A stretch of 64,000 nucleotides of DNA from G963668185 sp963668185 (GTDB lineage: Bacteria > Chloroflexota > Dehalococcoidia > Lucifugimonadales > G963668185), in NCBI GenBank assembly GCA_963668185.1, contig OY764162.1:2356001-2420000 (forward strand), in the 5' to 3' direction. The translations under genes and the position numbers were made by a program. Below, in pieces: positions 60,210-64,000 of this stretch; the first letter of the stretch is position 1, and every line of letters begins with the position of its first letter. The notes beneath the pieces were generated by a model. That model did not search any database, was not told where the DNA came from, and saw only the letters and a program-made list of their open reading frames with translations.

Positions 60210-61619
60210 CTATGCGCGGGCGACTTCGGCGGCTAGGGTGGTGCAGGCCTGGCGGGCGTCTGCGAAGAGCATGAGCGTGTTGTCGGCGGCGAAGAGCGGG
60301 TTTGGGATGCCGGCGAAGCCGGGGCTCAGGCTGCGCTTGACGACGACGACGACCGTTGCCTGGTCCACGTCGAGGATCGGCATGCCGGCGATGGGGATCG
60401 ACGGGTCGGAGTCGCGCGCCATCGGGTTGACGACGTCGTTCGCGCCGATCACGAGCACAACGTCCGTCTGGCGGAAGAGCGGGTTGACCTCGTCCATCTC
60501 CTTGAGCTTCTCGTACGGCACGTTGGCCTCGGCCAGCAGCACGTTCATGTGGCCGGGCATCCTGCCCGCGACGGCGTGAATGCCGAACTCGACCGCCGCG
60601 CCCCGTTCCTCCAGTTTCGCCACGAGGTCCTGCACCGCGAACTGGGCCTGGGCCGTCGCCATGCCGTAGCCGGGGACGATCACCACGCGGCGCGCGTCCT
60701 CCAGCAGCAGGGCGACCTCCTCGGCTGTGGTGGACTTCACCTTGCCCGCGTACACGTCCTCTTCCTCGGCGGCGTCTCCCACCACGACGCCGACCCCGCC
60801 GAACAGCACGTTCGGGAGCGAGCGGTTCATCGCCCGGCACATGAGCGTCGTGAGGATGAAGCCGGCCGCGCCCACGAGCGTGCCGGCCGTGATTAGCACC
60901 GTGTTCTGCACGACGAACCCGTGGGCGGCGGCGGCGAGGCCGGCGTACGAGTTCAGCACCGAGATGACGACCGGCATGTCCGCGCCGCCGATGGGGAGCA
61001 CGAGGAAGACGCCGAGCGCGCAGGCCGTGCCCATCATGGCCCAGTACAGCCACGCGGTGTTCGGGTCGATCATGAACCAGATTCCGAAGGCGACGCTGGT
61101 GGCGAACAGCAGGACGCTCAGCACGTGCCGCATCGGAAGCAGGATGGGGCGCTCGCTGATGAGGCCCTGGAGCTTGGCGAACGCGATCGCGCTGCCGAGC
61201 AGCGTCACGCCGCCGATGATGCCGGACGCGAAGGCCGGAATCGTGAAGTCCACGGCCAGGCCGTAGTACGGCTCCGCGTACTCCTCGTGGAGCGCGGCGC
61301 CCACAGCGAGGGCGGATGCGCCGCCGCCGAAGCCGTTGAGCACGGCCACGAGCTGCGGCATCGCCGTCACCGGCACGCGGTACGTGCCGACCACGCCGAC
61401 GAGCGCGCCGGACAGCAGGCCGGCGATCACGATCTCGAAGCTCACGATGCGCTTGTCGAACAGCGTCACGACGATGGCGATCAGCATCGCGAGGGCGGCG
61501 AGCTGGTTGCCGCGCACGGCGGTCCGCGGGTGCGACAGCATCTTCAGCCCGAGGATGAAGAGGACCGCGGGTACCAGGTACAGCAGTTGCGTCGTGGAGA
61601 GCGACAGCGAGACGGGCAC
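60210..61619 (-). CDS. pntB: NAD(P) transhydrogenase subunit beta
   Basis: 469 residues, GTG 61619. Membrane helices fill the first about 280 residues (LYLVPAVLFILGLKML, ALAMLIAIVVTLF, FGGGASALAVGAAL, and so on). The C-terminal NADP-binding domain III has VVIVPGYGMATAQAQ, the HAVAGRMPGHMNVLLAEANVPYE loop (in part) and VVLVIGANDVVNP. With PntAA and PntAB it couples proton entry to hydride transfer from NADH to NADP+. Gene order pntAA-pntAB-pntB with gaps of 19 and 6 bases. Confidence 0.96.
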   Translation of the reverse strand: MPVSLSLSTTQLLYLVPAVLFILGLKMLSHPRTAVRGNQLAALAMLIAIVVTLFDKRIVSFEIVIAGLLSGALVGVVGTYRVPVTAMPQLVAVLNGFGGGASALAVGAALHEEYAEPYYGLAVDFTIPAFASGIIGGVTLLGSAIAFAKLQGLISERPILLPMRHVLSVLLFATSVAFGIWFMIDPNTAWLYWAMMGTACALGVFLVLPIGGADMPVVISVLNSYAGLAAAAHGFVVQNTVLITAGTLVGAAGFILTTLMCRAMNRSLPNVLFGGVGVVVGDAAEEEDVYAGKVKSTTAEEVALLLEDARRVVIVPGYGMATAQAQFAVQDLVAKLEERGAAVEFGIHAVAGRMPGHMNVLLAEANVPYEKLKEMDEVNPLFRQTDVVLVIGANDVVNPMARDSDPSIPIAGMPILDVDQATVVVVVKRSLSPGFAGIPNPLFAADNTLMLFADARQACTTLAAEVARA

Positions 61620-61625
61620 CCGGCC

Positions 61626-61901
61626 TTACCTCCTGAACATGCCGAGCATGCGGTGCGTCTGCACGAATCCGCCCACGACGTTGATCGTGGCCAGGAACAC
61701 CGCCATGAAGCCGAGCACGGTTGTCAGCGTGTTCAACTGCGCGCCCGCCGTTATCAGCGTGCCGACGAGGGTGATGCCGGAGATGGCGTTCGCGCCGGAC
61801 ATCAACGGCGTGTGCAGCAGCGCCGGCACCTTGGAGATGACCTCGAAGCCGACGAAGATCGCCAGTATGAATATGGTCAGAGAGGGTATGAACTCTTCCA
61901 T
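61626..61901 (-). CDS. pntAB: NAD(P) transhydrogenase subunit alpha, part 2 (membrane)
   Basis: 91 residues with three membrane helices (LTIFILAIFVGFEVI; GITLVGTLITAGAQL; LGFMAVFLATINVVGGFV). The sequence VPALLHTPLMSGANAISG is the family signature. In this three-polypeptide form, the membrane part of the alpha subunit is a separate protein, as in Rhodospirillum and many others. Confidence 0.95.
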   Translation of the reverse strand: MEEFIPSLTIFILAIFVGFEVISKVPALLHTPLMSGANAISGITLVGTLITAGAQLNTLTTVLGFMAVFLATINVVGGFVQTHRMLGMFRR

Positions 61902-61920
61902 GAGGTTCTCCTTACGTGAG

Positions 61921-63066
61921 CTAGAGAAGCCCCCGCACGCGCTCGTTCACGACCTCGCCCTCGTGGGTGAGCAGCGTGTCGCGCACTATCGCGTCGTCCA
62001 TGTCCAGGTGGAACTCGCCGTCACGGACGACCAGCTTCAGGAAGGCGGCGATGTTCTTCGCGTACATCTGGCTCGCGTGGTACGGGACGCTGGAGGGCAC
62101 GTTCAGCGGGCCGATGACCGTTACGCCGCCGACCGAAACGTCCTCGCCGGGCTGCGTGAGTTCGCAGTTGCCGCCCGTCTCTGCCGCAAGGTCCACGATG
62201 ACCGAGCCGGGGCGCATGGCGCGCACCATCTCTCCGCTCACCAGGACCGGCGCGCGCCTGCCGGGCACGGCGGCCGTTGTGATGACAACGTCGCTGTCCG
62301 CGACGGCCCGCGTCATCAGCTCGCGCTGCCGCTCGTAGTAGGTCTCGTCCATGGCGCGGGCGTAGCCGCTCCCGCCCTCCGACGCGTCGCCTTCCTGCTC
62401 GACTTCGAGGAAGCGCGCTCCCAGGCTCTCGACCTGCTCCTTCACCTCAGGCCGGACGTCGTACGCCTGCACGACCGCGCCCAGGCGGCGCGCCGTGGCG
62501 ATCGCCTGCAGGCCGGCGACTCCCGCGCCGAGGACCAGCACGCGGGAAGCGGTGACGGTGCCGGCGGGCGTCATCATCATCGGATAGATCCTGTTCGAGG
62601 CGGCGGCGGCCATCACGACCGCCTTGTAGCCGGCTATCGTGGCCTGCGACGTGAGCGCGTCCATCGGCTGCGCGCGGCTGATGCGCGGGATCAACTCCAT
62701 CGCGAACGAGGTGACGCCGCGCTCCGCGAGCTTCGCCGCGTTCCGGGGCGAGCCGAGCGGGTCCAGCAGGCCGACGAGCACGAGACCGGATCCCATCATG
62801 TCCAGGTCCGGACACCGCTGCCCGTCTCCGGACGCCATCGGCGTCACTTGCGCAACTACGCCGGCCGACTCGAAGAGTTCAGCCCTGCTCGCGACGACGG
62901 CCGCGCCCTCAGACTCGTACTCGCCGTCGGCGAATCCCGCGCGGCATCCGGCGCCGGTCTCGACGGCGGCCTCGACGCCCAGGCCGGCGAGGGCCGGCGC
63001 CACGGACGGCACGAGCGCGACGCGGCGCTCGCCAGGATGCGCCTCCAGGGGCGCCGCGACCTTCAT
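61921..63066 (-). CDS. pntAA: NAD(P) transhydrogenase subunit alpha, part 1 (NAD-binding)
   Basis: 381 residues. Alanine-dehydrogenase-like fold: HPGERRVALVPSVAPALAGLGVEA at the start, the NAD-binding VLVLGAGVAGLQAIATARRLGAVVQAYD (in part) near residue 170, and the RQDQ-loop-like PGSVIVDLAAETGGNCELT region. It binds NAD(H) in the cytoplasm and passes hydride to PntB. First gene of the operon; a 209-base gap upstream shows no gene. Confidence 0.95.
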   Translation of the reverse strand: MKVAAPLEAHPGERRVALVPSVAPALAGLGVEAAVETGAGCRAGFADGEYESEGAAVVASRAELFESAGVVAQVTPMASGDGQRCPDLDMMGSGLVLVGLLDPLGSPRNAAKLAERGVTSFAMELIPRISRAQPMDALTSQATIAGYKAVVMAAAASNRIYPMMMTPAGTVTASRVLVLGAGVAGLQAIATARRLGAVVQAYDVRPEVKEQVESLGARFLEVEQEGDASEGGSGYARAMDETYYERQRELMTRAVADSDVVITTAAVPGRRAPVLVSGEMVRAMRPGSVIVDLAAETGGNCELTQPGEDVSVGGVTVIGPLNVPSSVPYHASQMYAKNIAAFLKLVVRDGEFHLDMDDAIVRDTLLTHEGEVVNERVRGLL

Positions 63067-63275
63067 TCAGACTCCTCAGTCCGCAGTTTGCATAAACGCC
63101 GCAGACCGCCGGGCAAGAGGGCTTGCAAAATCGCTGCCCGCGGAGGCCCGACACAGCCGGCGGCGCTGTTAGTTCAATAATTCACATAAGGTACGTGCTT
63201 GAACTGCGGATTTCAACGAATATGGGGAGGGCTGGCTGCGCACGGATTGTGAACGGTCGTCCTTTGCTCGAAGGC

Positions 63276-64000
63276 TCAGACGTTCGTTGCCCTCGTGCGC
63301 GGCGGCAGCTTTGCCCTTACTTCGGGGTTCACCCATGACATCGGCCATGAGCCGCGCAGGATACGCGCCGCCTCTTCACCGGCTCTCATCAGCGCTCGTT
63401 CCACCGCCAGCGGAGAGTTGCCGGCGGTATGAGGCGTTGTGACGACGTTCTTCATCGACAGAAGCGGATTATCCGGCTCAACGGGTTCCTGCTCGAACAC
63501 GTCGAGTCCTGCCCCTGCAATCTCGCCGGCGCTCAATGCGGAGATCAATGCTTCCTCATCCACTATCCCGCCGCGGCACGTGTTTATGAAGTACGCAGTC
63601 GGCTTCATCTGCTTGAACAACGTCTCGCCCGCCATGCGCCACGTACTGTTGTTCAGTGGAACGTGCATCGAAACAAAGTCAGACCGCTCTGCAAGTTCTC
63701 CCAGGCTTCCTACCAGTTCGACCCCGTACTCAAGCGCCGTCCACGGTTGGGCACGCGGAGCATACGCGAGGAGCTCCATCCTGAATCCGGCCGCCCTGCG
63801 CGCCGTTGCCTTGGCTATGTTCCCGAAGCCAACCATGCCCAGCGTCTGTCCGTACACCTGGCCAACCTTCGCCCCCTCCCCTCTTGAGTCACGCCACGCC
63901 CCCGCCTTTACCAGGGAATCCAACTGCAGGAGCCGGCTCGAGCACGCCAGCACCAACAGGAGCGTGTGGTTGGCGACCTCCTCGATGCACATGTCCGCCG
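63276..64000 (-). CDS. D-isomer-specific 2-hydroxyacid dehydrogenase (5' part outside the window)
   Basis: The frame is open to the window edge, so the N-terminal part is missing; about 241 residues are visible. NAD(P) motif MVGFGNIAKATARRAAGF; catalytic Arg in NTCRGGIVDEEALISAL, Glu in LDVFEQEPVEPDNPLL and His in VVTTPHTAGN. The protein is related to the dehydrogenase at 47249-48208 but not close. The substrate is unknown. Downstream of it, toward lower coordinates, is the pntAA start region. Confidence 0.9.
   Translation of the reverse strand, partial: ADMCIEEVANHTLLLVLACSSRLLQLDSLVKAGAWRDSRGEGAKVGQVYGQTLGMVGFGNIAKATARRAAGFRMELLAYAPRAQPWTALEYGVELVGSLGELAERSDFVSMHVPLNNSTWRMAGETLFKQMKPTAYFINTCRGGIVDEEALISALSAGEIAGAGLDVFEQEPVEPDNPLLSMKNVVTTPHTAGNSPLAVERALMRAGEEAARILRGSWPMSWVNPEVRAKLPPRTRATNV

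Overview
The window is GC-rich bacterial DNA. The metabolic half suggests a Chloroflexota genome of the Dehalococcoidia/SAR202 type. The clues are a DUF1461 (TIGR01906) membrane protein, a split PntAA/PntAB/PntB transhydrogenase, lipoproteins with Thr/Pro- or Glu/Asp-rich tethers, TRAP and oligopeptide transporters, amidase and 2-hydroxyacid dehydrogenase genes, and many palindromic repeats with the core GGATTCCGGCCTTCGCCGG. This placement is inference, because the window has no rRNA or other phylogenetic marker.

Region 1 (1-10 kb) is the backbone of a plasmid or integrative element, all on the + strand apart from one small regulator. It holds a DUF6094 methyltransferase with an apparent G-run frameshift, a zinc-binding small protein, a large SNF2-type helicase and a PRTRC-type cassette. 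The cassette has a ubiquitin-like protein C, an E2-like protein B, a JAMM protein A and an E1-like ThiF protein, followed by DUF2958 and small accessory proteins. A short motif beginning CCATGTATG recurs four times around the 3' end.

Region 2 (10.4-17.4 kb) is a MacAB-like export operon (very long adaptor, ATPase, FtsX-type permease, DUF5666 protein) plus a PadR regulator operon. Both promoters carry the same ACTATAGCG-type near-palindrome, so PadR probably controls both. Region 3 (18-27.1 kb) is a defence locus: a type II CBASS with CD-NTase, Cap2 (E2-E1), Cap3 (JAMM) and a TIR-SAVED effector, the divergent CapH/CapP regulator pair, and a downstream predicted-nuclease gene that I cannot place in a known family. 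An intact IS481-like element sits between cap3 and the effector. A tRNA-Ala(CGC) gene and a 73-bp damaged copy of it bracket a HicBA toxin-antitoxin pair (27.35-28.0 kb). This probably marks the edge of the accessory region.

Region 4 (28.2-50.1 kb) is ordinary metabolism: a TRAP transporter, tRNA-Gly, a ThDP enzyme, proline biosynthesis (proB-proA), paired FAD oxidoreductases, a peptide ABC transporter whose DppB-like permease carries an inserted beta-propeller, an amidase with a GatC/AtzG-like partner, a dehydrogenase, MazG, DUF1461 and an FmdB-type zinc ribbon.

Region 5 (50.1-60.2 kb) is full of palindromic repeats, some of which have entered a coding frame. It contains a visibly AT-richer two-gene insert: an amino-methyltransferase fused to a HicB-like domain, followed by a DGQHR/DndB-like protein with a nuclease-like N-terminus. 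This is the best candidate here for an undescribed system. Homocysteine methyltransferase-like, phosphonoacetate-hydrolase-like and GIY-YIG genes follow. Region 6 (60.2-64 kb) is pntAA-pntAB-pntB and a dehydrogenase cut by the window edge.
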